From: Casuarina equisetifolia
Lineage: Eukaryota > Streptophyta > Magnoliopsida > Fagales > Casuarinaceae
Assembly (NCBI GenBank): GCA_028551475.1
Contig: CM052354.1
Coordinates: forward strand, 12,483,172-12,547,171
Length of the DNA: 64,000 nucleotides
Direction: 5' to 3'
Below, in pieces: positions 10,855 to 23,449 of this stretch. Both the position numbers and the translations under genes were made by a program. Numbering within the stretch: position 1 is the first letter of the stretch; the number at the start of each line of letters is the position of its first letter. The notes below the pieces were generated by a model that saw nothing but the letters and a program-made list of their open reading frames with translations, searched no databases and was not told the DNA's origin.

Positions 10855-11960
10855 TTAATTAAAAATGAAAATCAGTTGTATAAAAAAATAGTTTTTCAAC
10901 CATAACCATACAGAACCCATTGTCCAAAGAATTGAGCTCCGAGGGTTTCTTCTTCTTGGCTTTTCTTTTCCCTTTTTGACCTTTTTTACTTCGTGATTTT
11001 AGCAATCGAAGTGGACCAAAGAATGGAGGTATTTTCTTTCGAACCCGTTTGATTCTCATTATTTTTGCGTGCAATGATCCTGAATTTCCTTTTCTTTCCG
11101 TCGGCTTCTTGAATTTTTCACTCTTTCTTATTGTTTTCGTATCTCATTCTCTAGAATTTCTAAGATTTCGGGATTCTTCTTTTTTCTTTTGTATGTTATT
11201 TAATTTCTATTTTTCCTGTAACAACTTTCCAAAACTTTTTTTTTCCAAAAGATAAACAATAACAACATTGGAATATTCTTTCTTTTAAAAAAAATAATTT
11301 AACCTTTTTCCTTTCCTTTTACTTTTCATGTATCTAAGTAGTAATTGATCAGAAATATATGGGATATCTTTTTGTTATGTTGCAAAATAATTGCTCTTCA
11401 AACTTTAGAACTCATTTTTATAGGCAATATTTTGTTTTTTTTTCTTTTTTTTCTCTATTTTAGTTTTTTGGTTTTTTTTCTCAGATATAGTTCCATTTTT
11501 ATTGTCCCCACTAGGAAAAGGGCACTTTTTCTTTTATCATTCACGCAAAAATGATGTAAATCATGGGTTAGTATAAGTGTTTGAAATGATTTAGTTTACC
11601 ATTCCTTCAAAAATTGCTTTATGTGGAAGTCCAATTATTTACTTAATCTCAAAAACTGTGCTTTCTATTTTGGTTTTTTTGGTTCACATTGGTTTGTTAA
11701 TCTTATTAGATTTGTGACTGACAAAATTTCTAAGTTGAAATCTTCATTATTTTCTCAAATATATGAACAATTAGGGTTCTAGAAGAGAACTATACTAGCC
11801 TCTATTTGTGATTCTTGGACTGAATTTTGAAGGTTTTATTTATTTATTATTTATTTGCTTAGTTTGCGGAGTGTTTGTTAGAAAGTAATTGTTTTTGCTT
11901 CCTATTAGTGTATTTTGTTGTGCAATTTATTCTCTAGATGCTTTGCCGTCTCTTTTTTTT
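10855..11960 (+). repeat. T-rich dispersed repeat family, copy 2
   Basis: Order of landmarks: AGTTGTATAAAAAA, CAAAGAATTGAGCTCC, a T-rich tract, TGCGTGCAATGATCC, AAACAATAACAACATTGGAA, ATGATGTAAATCATGGGTTA. The same series occurs at 13305-14030 and 32900-33790. The TATA-like start followed by a very T-rich tract looks like a promoter, leader and first intron of a lost gene, but I find no coding sequence after it. Confidence 0.7.
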
Positions 11961-12400
11961 CTTTTTTGGTCCTTGCAATGGCGAGCTTTAGTAGCATGAA
12001 GGTTTGTTCGTTCATTTTTCCATTGATTACCTATTGTTATCCTTTAGTTCAAAGGGTAAGTATACAAATATGATGAAGGTATTGGATGTGCATAATTACA
12101 GGAAAACATATTCTTTTTGTTTCAAACATTTTTCTTTTATATAGAGTAGGTTTGGTTTGAAAGAGATTGGGTTTGAATTGGCAGATAATAGCTTGTATGG
12201 AGGACTATTAGTGATGAAAGTGGGTTACTAACATGGGTTTAATTGTAACAATTTATTCCCTAGATGCTTTGCCGTCTCTTTTTTTTTTTTTCACTCACAC
12301 ATAAGAGGGGAGTGGATTTTAACCATTGACGGACGAGTCTCGCCAGTCACGAGTCCTAATAGCTACTACCAAGCCAAAGAAAGTCCCCTGACAACGTAAT
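11960..12400. other. AT-rich spacer with a short direct repeat
   Basis: CTAGATGCTTTGCCGTCTC occurs at 11934-11952 and again at 12260-12278, each followed by a T run, suggesting a local duplication of about 326 bp. No gene seen. Confidence 0.5.
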
Positions 12401-13095
12401 AATGCATAAAAATTCAAACTGAAAGAAGGAAAATAAATTGCAATACTTGTATTGTATGTGTAAAAGTGGAAAGGTACGGGTAGATTGCAGAAAGAAACGA
12501 AAAAGTGTTGGCGTCCGTTCGGGCCTTGTGGAAATGAAAAGACAAAGGGTGTCACCAATAACGAAAGTACACGTTTTCAATCCTTTGAACTCGGACAGAA
12601 ATTAATAGCGCGTGTGGTTTTTCTTTACCACGTAAACTGTTCAACGTTGGAGTTCGTACTTAAACAGGAGAGGACCAAAGGTTATTATTAGTTTTTTGCT
12701 GCAATGCTGTCTTCCTTCTCTTTATGTTCTCGAGAAAGGATACGTCTTGCTTGCTGTCAACAGTCATTCATTTAATAGCCACTCAAGTACCATCCCAGAA
12801 GGTCTCGCAACATCCACCCATTAAATAGTATCAATCGAAGGATCACACAGCATTTGTCTTTTTTGAATAACCCAACATCAGTGTCTTAATCGTATTTACA
12901 TTTGTACCTTTGACCCAATCTATTAGAATGAACTCATCAAGTGCATTTACCAACCTAATATGTATGCATTATCTTGGGCTAAATTTATAAAAGAGTAACT
13001 GTGTTTGATAAAAATAAAATTATTTATTAAAATTGCTTAAAAATTATATATAAGAGACGTACGTGTATAATAAACAATTTGAAATCATAAAACCA
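12400..13095. repeat. Inner left arm of the 10-21 kb palindrome
   Basis: Two adjacent blocks are inverted relative to the right side: 12400-12560 pairs with 18140-18290 (AGTGTTGGCGTCCGTT with AACGGACACCAACACT) and 12560-13095 pairs with 17080-17660 (CTCGAGAAAGGATACGTC with GACGTATCCTTTCTCGAG). Small reading frames here are not conserved between arms. Confidence 0.88.
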
Positions 13096-13219
13096 CGGGA
13101 GAGAGGGCCGGACATGGAAAAAAAGGAGCGAGCACCAAGTGTTCGATAATATGCCCAAGAGAAGAACCGAAGAATAGACCAAGAAGAACAAGAAGAGAGG
13201 AACGAACACCAAGTGTTGG

Positions 13220-14030
13220 AGAGGAAAGATGATGGCCGGAGAAAGCGAGGAAGGCTGCCCATTGGGCAATTAATCATCATAATTAACTATTATTTATTTC
13301 ATTGAGCATTAAATGAAAATGAGTTGTATAAAAAACGAATTTTCCCACCATAACAATATGGTATCCCTTCGTCCAAAGAATTCAGCTCCCAGGGATTTTT
13401 CTTTTCAGCCTTCTCTTATCGTTTTTTCGTTTTTTGGTCATTTTACTTCTTTTTTTTTGTTGACAAACCGGGTGGATTTAAAATCCGAGGTATTTTGTTT
13501 CCAAGCCATTTGATTCTTATCATTTTTGCGTGCAATGATCCCGTATTCCCCTTTCTTTCCGTTGTTTTGTTGAATTTTCACTCTTTTCTTCTGTTTTTTG
13601 GGACTCGTTTTTCATTTTTCCGAATTTCTAAGTTTTGAGTTTTTTCCTTTTTTGTGTTTTATTTAATTTCTATTTTCCCGATAACAACTTTCCAAGACTT
13701 TTTCTTTTTTGAAAGATGAATAATAACAAAATTGGAAAATTCTTTTTTAAAAAAAAAATTATTGAAAGATATTTAATACTTTTTTTCCTTTTCTTTTACT
13801 TTTCATGTCTCTAGTAATAATTGATAAGAAATATATGAGACCTCTTTTTGTTGTTGCAAAAAACTATCCTTGAAACTTCAAAACCCAGTTGTACCTTTCT
13901 ATTTGCACTATTTGTTCTTTTTTTTTCCCTCTCAGCAATAGTTCTATTTTTTATTGGCCCCCAGTAAGGAAAGGCATATTTTTTGTCATTCATGCAAAAA
14001 TGATGTAAATCATGGGTTAGTATAAGTGTT
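13220..14030 (+). repeat. T-rich dispersed repeat family, copy 3
   Basis: Starts with a GGCCGGAGAAA..GAGGAA..GCTGCCC stretch shared with 9715-9750, then shows the same landmark series as the copy at 10.9 kb, including TGCGTGCAATGATCC and ATGATGTAAATCATGGG. Confidence 0.7.
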
Positions 14031-17000
14031 CTGACATTTTTACTTTTGAATGCTGAATAGTATAAGTTGAATATGATACTCCGTTTGAAATGGTAAATTA
14101 CATAAATTATTATAGTGAGAATTCAATGAATATTTAATGGTTGCTATGGCTTCATGTTGTCCAGTGATGGTCACTACTTAAATTTTAGATGTTCTATATT
14201 TATTATTACTTTGGCGATACAAGGAGTAAATAATGCCTGCTATTGCTTCCTCAAGTTATGAAAATTTGTTCCTCTTTTGAAAAACACCCTGGTAATATTT
14301 GTAAAGAAGTCGGGACAGATTTTGGTTGTTTATGACACTTTGTTAATTTCAACTCTTAAATATAATCTAGTTATGTACTTTGGTACAAAATTGAACGCCT
14401 ATTCATATATTTGAGTGCATCAGTGGCTTTACATCCACTCTGCTGCCATGGCAATAGTTCTAGTTTACTTGCAAACGCCCAGATGTGGATAATCCTGAGT
14501 CGCTTCTTTTATTTACACTACACAGTCCTTTTATAGTATATCTGTGTACTCGCACGTACAGATTTATGCAGCCTGGACTTTTCATATTTTGTGCTTATCT
14601 TCTCTGAAAACTAAATTCTAAAAATCCGGTGACAAGTTGACTCAATAAAATAAGAACAGAAAGCCCTCGTGACCGGCTTTGCCCTGACTATGCACTTGAC
14701 TTGACTTGACTTGATTTCTGTTAAAAGTCTACTAAGATTAAGACTAATAACATTATTCTGAAATATTATTCTCAACGGACCTAAACTTTGACCAATTTAT
14801 GTATCCACTGTGTCTGGGTCCAGTTTCATCTATGGTTTTGACTTTCTTGGTTTTAGGAAATATGCGTGTACTGTAAAGATTGATTCGTTTAGACCAATTC
14901 ATCTAAACGTGCTTCAGCCTTCAAGGGGGACAGGTTGCACGTATAGTTGATATTTAGGACGATTTGTCCTATTGTGCCATCCAAGCCTCTCTTGTTGCCT
15001 TATTGCGCTTTGTAATAGGTGGGTTGGTTATGTTTCTGTTACAAATCCCACTAAATAAACACACCAAAGGAACGGCCTGTGAAAATTTATTTATGGTTAC
15101 CCATGTTTTGAGCCGCCCAGCCCTTTTTTTTATTTTATTATTCGGCTGATTTTACAATGTATGTGTTCCATGGGCTGATGGTGTGGATGGTTTGCAAAAC
15201 AAAAGAGCTTTTAAAATCTTTCTAGTTTCGATGGACTTCTATGGTTGTGAACTAAACAACCCTAAATCTTCACACTTAGGGATCATTACGATTAATTACA
15301 ATGGTCTTTAACTCATGATTTTGAAATCAATGAAGGCTCCATGCATGGAAATCCTTCGGACTAGTCGACTAATTTATCAATTGTTAAAAAATGAAACAAG
15401 ACAATTTGAATGAAACACTCAGCTCAGCCATCTACCAAGTACTACTCAGGAATCAAATTCAAGAACAAGCCCACAAAATTCAATAAAGAAACAATTATGC
15501 GCACAAATTATAGGAAACCCATAAGGCAAATTACAAACTATGTGGATTTACTCCAATTAAACATTGTTTTTTGGGGTATATATTTTTCGCTTAACACCGT
15601 CGGTAAACTCGTTAAACTTTTGCCTTCTTCAAAACGTAATCACTATTGTTCGGTAGGTAACGTTGTTCTTAGTGATTTTCCAATCAGATCCTTCTTTAGA
15701 TTATTTCAAAAACCCTAAAGATCTTGGAATGAATCAATTATGTGGCACTTTATATTTTATTAAATACGATATTAATTTATTAAAAAAATAAATTATTTAT
15801 ATTCACAAGCAAAGGAAATACATATATATTATTTTTCAATGATTTTATTTTTCTGGCAACCACCGTTACTATTTGCTAAGCTTTTGTGATGTGCGTCATG
15901 ACTTATATGCTATTTAATTTTTAAAAATTCATTTAAATTAATATACAAATGTAAACTTACAATCACATTTTCTATCATAATATAATAATACTGTCATCAT
16001 TTATTTCTTTAACTATATCATGCACAGTAACAAGTTTTAATAATTTATATGAGTCATTTTTATATTATATATTTAAAAATTTACTACAAATCGTTTGTCA
16101 AAGACTTAAATTAAATGTTAAAAACCATAAACATCATCTTAATAAAGAATCTTCTACTTATAGAATTAGAATTGAAGCGCATTTCTCTTTTGGCCGCTTT
16201 TATGAAATCATTAGTCACGTTCTTTTTAAGCAATAAATATCAAATTCTAGGAACAAGAGAGAGAGGTGGAGAGGGGAAGAAAAAGAAAAGTGTCCGGATG
16301 AAAGAAGACCATAAGCTAGTTTTTGTGGCTGAAAATTGAAAAAATCCGTTTAAGTCATTATAAACGTCAGCGTTGGGCTCTGTAAGAGATCATAAAAAAC
16401 GACACAATGGTTCTTGGGGTAAGCCAAAAAAATCCAAATATTGGAGAGAATTTGAATGAGATAGCTGAGGGACAACAACAACTAAGTTGGGCAAAGTAGT
16501 CTTAGAACATGAAATGGTTTGAGTTGGAAAATCAAATGATGGGTGCCTCATTCATTTGGCAGGAAATACTTGCTGATGAATTGATTAGAGCCCACGAGTG
16601 GTTGAAAGATCATAAGATCTAAAGAAAAATCAACACTTAGTTTGCCCTAAAGAATACAAATAAAACATTAAGACAAATTGGTAAAAAATGATCAAAATTA
16701 TAACCCAGGAGTAGTGTCGGAATATTAATGATTCTATTTTCTATTGCATAAAACCTTAGCCAACATATTCACTAATATTAGCTTGTTCCTTTTCTTAAGC
16801 CATTACTAAGATCAAAGAAAGTTTTCTCATACGAGGATGACTTTTAAACTAATTAATTATATATGTAAGATATTTATATATATCATTTTTCAATATGTCA
16901 CCTCATCTTGAATATGAAAAAATATGTTTCATAATAATTTAACTCACAAGTAATAAAAAATTTAAACTCTCTTAAAATTAATTATAAGAGAGAAAGAAGC

Positions 17001-17079
17001 AACTTATCATATCAATATATAGGATAATTTATAATTTTTTGAACATCCCCTCACACCTATCGAATGTCATGAATAAAAG
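14031..17079. other. Palindrome spacer without a recognised gene
   Basis: About 3 kb of AT-rich sequence between the inner palindrome arms. A 102-codon frame at 15410-15718 has no recognisable motif and I do not call it a gene. 16190-16500 resembles 45880-46090 (AGTCAC..TTCTTTTT..ATATCAAATT, then GAGAGAGAGGTGGAGAGG with AAGAGAGGAGAGGG), another dispersed duplication. Confidence 0.5.
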
Positions 17080-17660
17080 AATATTCAGTTTTATGATTTC
17101 AAATTATTTATTGTACATATACATCTCTTATATATAATTTTTAAGCAATTTTAATAAATAATATTTTTTTTTCAAACGCAGTTACTCTTTTATAAATTTA
17201 GCCGAAGATAATGCATACATATTAGGTCGGTGAATGTACTTGATGAGATCATTCTAATAGATTGAGCCAAAGGTACAAATGTAAATACGATCAAGACACT
17301 GATGTTGGGTTATTCAAAAAAGACAAATACTATGTGATCCTTCGTTGACACTGTTTAACGGGTGGATGTTACGAGACCTTTGGGATGGTACTTGAGTGGC
17401 TATTAAATGAAGAACTGTTGAGAGCAAGGCAGACGTATCCTTTCTCGAGAACAGTACAAGGAAGACAGCTAAAACTAATAATAACGTTTGGCAGATAGGA
17501 CCCACGATCGAGGACACACCGTCCTGGCTTTCGCCTATGGCCATCGTGATGTGTCCTTTTTTCGTACGAACTCCAACGTTGAACAGTTTACATGGTAAAT
17601 AAAAACCACGCGCTATCAATTTTTGTACGAGTTCAAAAGATTGGAAACATGAACTTTCGT
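17080..17660. repeat. Inner right arm of the 10-21 kb palindrome
   Basis: Reverse complement of 12560-13095, with scattered indels. The frames in it (for example 17314-17619 on the minus strand) are not preserved in the other arm. Confidence 0.88.
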
Positions 17661-18103
17661 CACGGGAACACTATTTCTACTTCCAGATTTATGTTGTAAA
17701 TTCAAATCTGGTTCAGAGGTTACTATTGAGATTTTTTTGTGTCACGAAGCAATGGTATAGATGGCTTGCAAATAAAAAACGCTTTAGGAAATTTGTTGAT
17801 TCCTTCGACAAAAATCCTAGAAGATTTTATCTCTTTTATTCACTTTCATGCTTCATCAATTGAAAAAATTAAAAATAATGAGAATCCTCCACATTATCAA
17901 AGAGACAAAATAATACTGATTACCTATTTTGCTTATTTTCACTCACACTTGCTAGACATTTTCAATTGGTATTCAAAGTTTCTTGTCTTTTCTTCTTTCT
18001 TATAATATCTTTTTCTTTTAATAAAGGTACACACGGGATGGGAAGGGAGGTGTCGGACCCTAATCTAAAGAACTCGGAGACCAAAGATTTCTTAGCTTAC
18101 CAC

Positions 18104-18127
18104 TAAGCTAAGCTAAGCTAAGCTAAG
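18104..18127 (+). repeat. (AAGCT)n short tandem repeat
   Basis: About five AAGCT units just before the second inverted block of the right arm. Confidence 0.85.
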
Positions 18128-18139
18128 GGACACCGCTTG

Positions 18140-18290
18140 TCTTTTCCTTTGCACAAGGCCTAAACGGACACCAACACTTTTTCGTTTCTTTTTATAATCC
18201 ACCCGGACCTTTCTTCGTTTACACATACATGGTATATCAATTTATTTTTCATCTTTGAATTTGAATTGTTATGCATTTTGATTAAAAGAA
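18140..18290. repeat. Middle right arm of the 10-21 kb palindrome
   Basis: Reverse complement of 12400-12560 (CAACACTTTTTCGTTTCTTT in common). About 480 bases separate it from the inner right arm, whereas the two left blocks are adjacent, so the right arm has gained sequence or the left arm has lost it. Confidence 0.8.
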
Positions 18291-18394
18291 AAAAATATAT
18301 AAACATATAAAAAATTTTATAAATGACATTATGTAATAAGTTAATTTTTATATTTTTATATTATAATTAAACCCATGTCTTTTCTAGCATTCTC

Positions 18395-18600
18395 CACCTT
18401 CACCTTTCGCAAGATATGTGATTTTTCACTTTTAATTAATAAATATTCCTTGTCTCGGCACATTCTTCTTGAAAGCTGGCGTTGCACGGGGATGGATGCA
18501 CGTCAGATACTGCCTGTCCTTTCGGATCTTTCATAAACGTGATCTGTCAAAGTGTAAGCAAATTAGCTTAAGTTCTGAGGAAAAGATTCAGTGAAATTTC
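18395..18600. repeat. Dispersed direct duplication, copy 2
   Basis: Second copy of the 1-180 block (CTTTTAATTAATAAA, TCGGCACATT, AAAGCTGGCGT). Lies about 0.7 kb upstream of the broken GeBP-like gene. Confidence 0.7.
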
Positions 18601-19293
18601 AAGATATTTTATGACGTGAATTTTTTTGAAAAAGTTATTTTCTATTTCTGAAAAGGTTATCTCTCAATGTAAATGTAAACACTCATTAAGTGTGATTTAT
18701 GATATAGATAAAGCCTTATTGCATATAAGTAGTCGTACGTTTTGTAGCATCCATGACTGATAGCCTTGAAAAGATTTTTTTTTTGAAAATCTCAACCGGC
18801 CGATACAGTCGATTATTTTTAGAAAGTAGAAAAAATAAACTTGTCAATGAAGTACAACATTTTGTACTCAACTCAGCGCATATGTACTGTTACTGTTATA
18901 TTCTTATTCAGCACATGCTTGAATTTCTACTCACACGTGTAAAAAGAAAAAAAAACAGTATAAAAATTTAAAAGAAACAATCAAACATTGAATTCTAATA
19001 GCTAACAACAACTACGGATAACTAATTCCCAAAGTCCTTTTAGTTTATCAAAATCAATTGGAACTTGTAAAGTGACGCCATATCTATTTCGACTTTTCTG
19101 CAGCTCTTCGAGACATATAATGGGCATTGCATGTATTTCTCTCCGGTCTCCAGTCTCCAGTCTCTGGTTGTCAGAACCACTTTCAAGTCAGTGCTTTGTT
19201 AGAGAAAGATGGAGGCCAGTGCTTGTATTTCTTCTCTGAATAAACCCTAACTCTCGATTTCCTCTTTCTTTCTTGAGAAAATCTCAAGATTTA

Positions 19294-19480
19294 ATGGCTT
19301 CTAAGCGCCCGTCACATGTTGATGATCCCCAGCTGTATCTTTCTGTGAAGAAGAAATTGAAGAAGCTTCATCTTCTAAGCAAGAAGGGTAGTCTGAGGAA
19401 GAAGAAGACTATATAGACTTTCATGTCATGTTCTACTATTTCCCCCAGTGATTGGGTCTTTTTTGTGGGAGTTGTAAAGA
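19294..19480 (+). pseudogene. GeBP-like gene, truncated 5' fragment
   Basis: The ATG at 19294 opens MASKRPSHVDDPQ, the style of start seen in plant GeBP-like proteins. After about 18 codons the acidic and serine-rich stretch expected there (EEEIEEASSSKQEG, then SEEEED) continues in another frame, broken by a TAG. The open frame itself ends at 19416 after 40 codons of nonsense sequence. The DNA-binding domain is missing altogether. The assignment is supported by the sequence just downstream (about 19480-19715), which matches the sequence downstream of the intact GeBP-like gene (about 23450-23695). The likely history is a duplicated GeBP-like gene that lost most of its coding region. CT-rich leader sequence typical of the family precedes the ATG. 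Confidence 0.6.
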
Positions 19481-19715
19481 GGTGTCAAAAAATGTCTATG
19501 AAGTTGGAAAGTTTCGATTTTACTCTTTGTTGCAAAGGTCCAATAATTTCTTACATGGTTGTTTTAATTGATGTGAAATGTAAAATGAATAAAAAGTGCC
19601 GTCAGTATGGATCGTTTTGTAAAACAATTGATTGAATGTAACCAATTCAATATTAAAAAGTTGGAAGTCCCAATTGCGGTAGAAAGAAGACAGAAACCCA
19701 ATACTGAACATCATC
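19480..19715. repeat. GeBP 3'-flank duplication, copy 1
   Basis: Shares TTGTTTTAATTGAT, GAAATGT..AATGAATAA, AACAAT..ATTGAATGTA, AAGTTG.AAGTCCC and CAATACTGAACATCATCA with 23450-23695, in the same order and orientation. Confidence 0.85.
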
Positions 19716-20509
19716 ATCTACGTAGAGTAAACATAAGTAAAAACATGAAAGTACAAACCCACGTGGAACTTTTGAACATTGGGCAAATGACCCTCACTAT
19801 TTCCTACATTTTAACAATAATCTTGCTAACAATTTTTTGAATAAAGAGCCTTGAAAATTGGTCTCATGGAAGATACTTTATATGTGAAGTTTGAGTTACA
19901 AAATATTTTGCGAGGAAATCTCTTATTAGCTGGGCCAGAGGTAGGGAAAAAATATGAAGAGCATGATGAAAAGATATTATGTTCATAAGTATAAATATAA
20001 TATTATACTTTTTTTAATTACATAATATCACTTCTAATTTTTTTAAACTTTTCTTTAACCCTAAAAGAGAAATATTTTATTTCCATTACATATAACAATG
20101 TAATGCAGAGATCAATGATCAATTTATTATACGAAAGCAATCACATCAAAGAGCGAATGGACAAAGAGTATGATAAAGTGGATAGGAGGTGTAATGGTTT
20201 AGAAAAGAACATAAAAATGTTGATGTTGGTTCTAATTTCAAGAGAAAAATGTGAAAAGTTAAAAAAAAAAAAATCAAATGCTGACTCTAGTCAGTGTATT
20301 TGTTTGTTAACCGAATGTAATCCTATTGCAATCAAAATAAATTTATAAAATCTTATGAGAGTTATACTTCATTACTAGTCTTCAAGTCATAATCCTAAGC
20401 ATTAAAATATGGTGAGTGTATGTGACTTAGGGGGAAGAAAAGAAAGCTTTATAAATTGTTTTTGGTTTAATTATTTTTTTCTATAAATTATTTTAACAAG
20501 ATTTCTTAT

Positions 20510-21130
20510 AAATGATAAGTCAATAGTGTTTTTGTTTCCCTGTTATTAAATGCATTAAAGAATTATAATTGTAATTATGTTTAAGAGTATATTAGCTAAG
20601 TTATAAACTGTATTTGTCTAAAACTTAAGTAATTCAACAAATTCAAAATTGATATATAGATATAATGAGAAACTAGTGGAAAGGAAAGAGTACGTATCTA
20701 TTTTGACAAATATAACCAAAAAAGGACTAAAAAGAGTGATGCTACACTTACTTTTATTTTTTGTTTTTTCCTCTTCCATGGTTATTTTGCACGTGTTAGG
20801 AAACACGTCAGCCCTAGAGTGATAGGTCATCATTTCCCGCTCCTTCCTTCAGCCTGCGTCACATACTCTACTCATATGCTCACTGTTTCTCGTACATTCC
20901 GTCTTTTTAGATGACTGTTTCTCTCAACCGACGGCCATGCCAAATCTCAACTATCTCGAGGCAGCAATTAATAAGCATAATGAGATAGCAATTAAACTTC
21001 AGTCTTGAAAACTGAATGGGCTCTTTACAATAGTACAAACCATCTTTACATACCGGCATCTGAGAGCTTCTCCAAGATTGTAGAAGGAAGAAATGAAAAC
21101 AGAAGAAAACACATCATTAGTTAAAAAGAA
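20510..21130. repeat. Outer right arm of the 10-21 kb palindrome
   Basis: Reverse complement of 10010-10640. It ends about 1.1 kb before the GeBP-like start codon. Part of it (CTTCTCCA.GATTG..AG, then ACATCATTAGTTAAAA) also recurs directly at 23765-23830 and, more weakly, at 45330-45400. Confidence 0.85.
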
Positions 21131-22172
21131 AATTTTAATTATTCAAGTCTAATAAAATAAAATAAAATAAATAAATAAATTAACAAATAATTAAATAGAC
21201 ACAATTTCTATAACTTACTAATTTCATGTGTCAATTTCAAGATTACTTTGATTGTCACTCAACAATCGGTTCACATTATCTCATCAGCCTAATATAAAAT
21301 GCTTTTGTCTACGAATTAACTAAAAAAGAGGCTTCTTCATATTTGTGTTTTCGTTTTAAAAGCCCACATTAGTACGTGAACCTAGAGTTTCCCCCTCACG
21401 AGACAAGTGTCTTCTGCTTTACGGTATAAAATGAATAAGAAACCCCTGTTCTTGCTCAGAAAATCTAACCGAGGAATCTACCTTGAGATTGAGATTGTGG
21501 AATGCTACTGATAGGTGAAAATCGAGCGCCGTATCATTCTGATGGCATAGGGGTCTGGAATCGATGGGAAAAGAAGTGCAAATCCATCACGAATTTCGGG
21601 GATGAAGAGTACAAAAATGATGCCGTGCATTGGAGTACAAAAAATTATTATTATAAATCTAAATATAATATTAAAAAAATGTTTATTACATATATTATTT
21701 GTGAAGGATTTTTTTTTTTTATTATTAATCTTAGAAGAAGATTTGTTTCTAGATCAAAGTTAAGCTTACTGAGGACAGAGGGTTCGGCATTTACTGAAGC
21801 TATCTTACCCATGCACGGGTCGAACAGAGATATTAAGGAAACGTTGTGAACTATGGAAGCAATTCCTGGTCGATTTAAGCAAACACAAGTTAGACGAACC
21901 AGTAATGTCTGAGAAAGAAAGTACGATAAACATGTTATAAATCTCAAACAATTATAATATTATTGTTTATTTGTCATTTTGATTGCAATGATTACACATA
22001 AAAAAAATTAGAAATCGACGGCTGCATGCTACCCCAATTGACATGCTTAAATCGACGGCCGGCTTGCTCTCCGGGGCAGAACGGGCATAGCAGTGTAAGC
22101 TCTGCGGTGGTTAATGCTTTAGAATTACATTTCCTCCCCAAATTTTTTTCTCGAGAAACACGGAGACAAGTG
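21131..22172. other. Upstream region of the GeBP-like gene
   Basis: AT-rich. A TATA-like GTATAAAATG occurs near 21424, followed by an unassigned frame (21502-21849) whose first 45 codons look coding-like but match nothing I know. The real promoter of the GeBP-like gene cannot be placed with confidence. Confidence 0.35.
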
Positions 22173-22173
22173 C

Positions 22174-22200
<27 letters not shown>
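22173..22200 (+). repeat. (CT)n microsatellite in the GeBP leader
   Basis: Uninterrupted CT run ending about 24 bases before the start codon at 22224; a 5'-UTR feature also seen at 715-745. Confidence 0.9.
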
Positions 22201-22204
<4 letters not shown>

Positions 22205-22223
22205 TGAACAATTTCACAATCCA

Positions 22224-23192
22224 ATGGCTACTAAGTACCTGTCCAATACCCCGACTGCTTCTTCGGAATCTGACCCAGATTCCAGCACAAACACTGAGCC
22301 TCAATCTTCGTCGTCGGAATACGGGTCGGCTTCGGATGGGGAATCCGACCCTACTCCGGGAAGGGCCTCGGAGCTTAGGGAAGATCAAAAGTGGAGCGCC
22401 ACCACGAAGCCCGGATCCAAACCTGCCTCGTCAGCCGCGGGATCTTCGGCAGCAGGGACTAAGCGGAAGGCCACAGAGGTCGACGGAAAGACCTCCTTCG
22501 AGAGGGCAAGGAAAGAGAAGGGGCTAAAGCCGAGCGCTGAAGGCGTCGTCTCACTGGATGATTCGAATAAGTCAGCCGTTGGAGAGAAAAAAAAGCTCTT
22601 TGAGAGGTTTTGGAGTGACGAAGATGAAATCGTTATACTTAAGGGCATGCTTGATTTCACAAAGAGAGGTGCGGACCCAGTCGCTGATGCGTCGGCGTTC
22701 TACGAGTCCGTAAAGAATTCACTGCGCGCTGACGGGTCTAAGGCTCAGGTTATGAGCAAAATACAAAGTCTGAAGAAGAAGTTCAAGAACATTTTCAAGA
22801 GAGCCAGAAATGGTAGGGAACCCTCATTCTCAAAGCCCCACGCGAAGGAAGTCTACGTCCTGTCGAAGAAACTTTGGGGCTCCACCGAAGAGCCCAGCGG
22901 CACCAAGAAGATGGAGATTGACGTGAATAAGGGTTCGGGTTCGGTTTCGGAACGTTGTTTGAACGGGATGCTTCGGATCTGCAAGAGTACGGGGGTGGCG
23001 GGTTTAGAGGAGAGTGTGATGGAGAAGGCGCTAGAGTTGATTGGGCACGAGAAGAAGGCGTTGCTGGAGGAGAGGTGGAGAGCCGTGGAGATGTCGGAGT
23101 TGGCGTTGTTCGTGAAGCAAACGGAACTGGTTAGGGACCAGGCAAGGTTAATGTTGGAAGCGTACAGGTCTGGTTCATGTTCGACTTTGTAG
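22224..23192 (+). CDS. GeBP-like (DUF573) DNA-binding protein
   Basis: Intact, intronless, 322 residues. Residues 1-120 are acidic and serine-rich (stretches like SSESDPDSS, SDGESDP) with basic patches. The DUF573 domain spans about 125-219: it begins around ERFWSDEDEIVILKGMLDF (W130), contains FYESVKNSL and KIQSLKKKFKN, and ends at LWG (W218). The C-terminal part (about 257-318) has the conserved helical, leucine-zipper-like region with GLEESVMEKALELIG, EERWRAVEMSEL and ELVRDQARLMLEAY. This order and size are typical of plant GLABROUS1 enhancer-binding-protein-like (STKR) proteins, nuclear transcription regulators. The upstream in-frame ATG at 22026 was rejected because the frame then runs through the CT microsatellite and plain leader; MATKYLS at 22224 fits the family start. 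A broken relative lies 2.9 kb upstream. DNA targets cannot be told from sequence. Confidence 0.93.
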   Translation: MATKYLSNTPTASSESDPDSSTNTEPQSSSSEYGSASDGESDPTPGRASELREDQKWSATTKPGSKPASSAAGSSAAGTKRKATEVDGKTSFERARKEKGLKPSAEGVVSLDDSNKSAVGEKKKLFERFWSDEDEIVILKGMLDFTKRGADPVADASAFYESVKNSLRADGSKAQVMSKIQSLKKKFKNIFKRARNGREPSFSKPHAKEVYVLSKKLWGSTEEPSGTKKMEIDVNKGSGSVSERCLNGMLRICKSTGVAGLEESVMEKALELIGHEKKALLEERWRAVEMSELALFVKQTELVRDQARLMLEAYRSGSCSTL

Positions 23193-23449
23193 TGTTTTTT
23201 GTTTTTTTGGTTAGTATTTGTATTATAAGACTCTTAGCATTTTTGTTTGTAGGTCTTCTGGGGTTTGTAAAGGGCCTACAGCCATTTCCACTTCATTTTT
23301 ATTTCACTTTTGATCACTCTGTTTTGTACTTAAACTCACTCAGGCCTGTTTGGTATTTTTGTATCAGTTATGGGTGTTGGTTCTGAGATTGATATTTACT
23401 TTTGTTCAGAAAATGCGTCGGATTCAAGAAAGAAAAAAAGAAGCTAAGT

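Noticed and set aside
17314-17619. Minus-strand frame of 101 codons with a hydrophobic stretch
   Set aside because: Lies in the inner palindrome arm; the opposite arm does not keep the frame.
22125-22660. Minus-strand and shifted frames over the GeBP-like gene
   Set aside because: Overlap a well-supported domain-bearing gene; composition effects.
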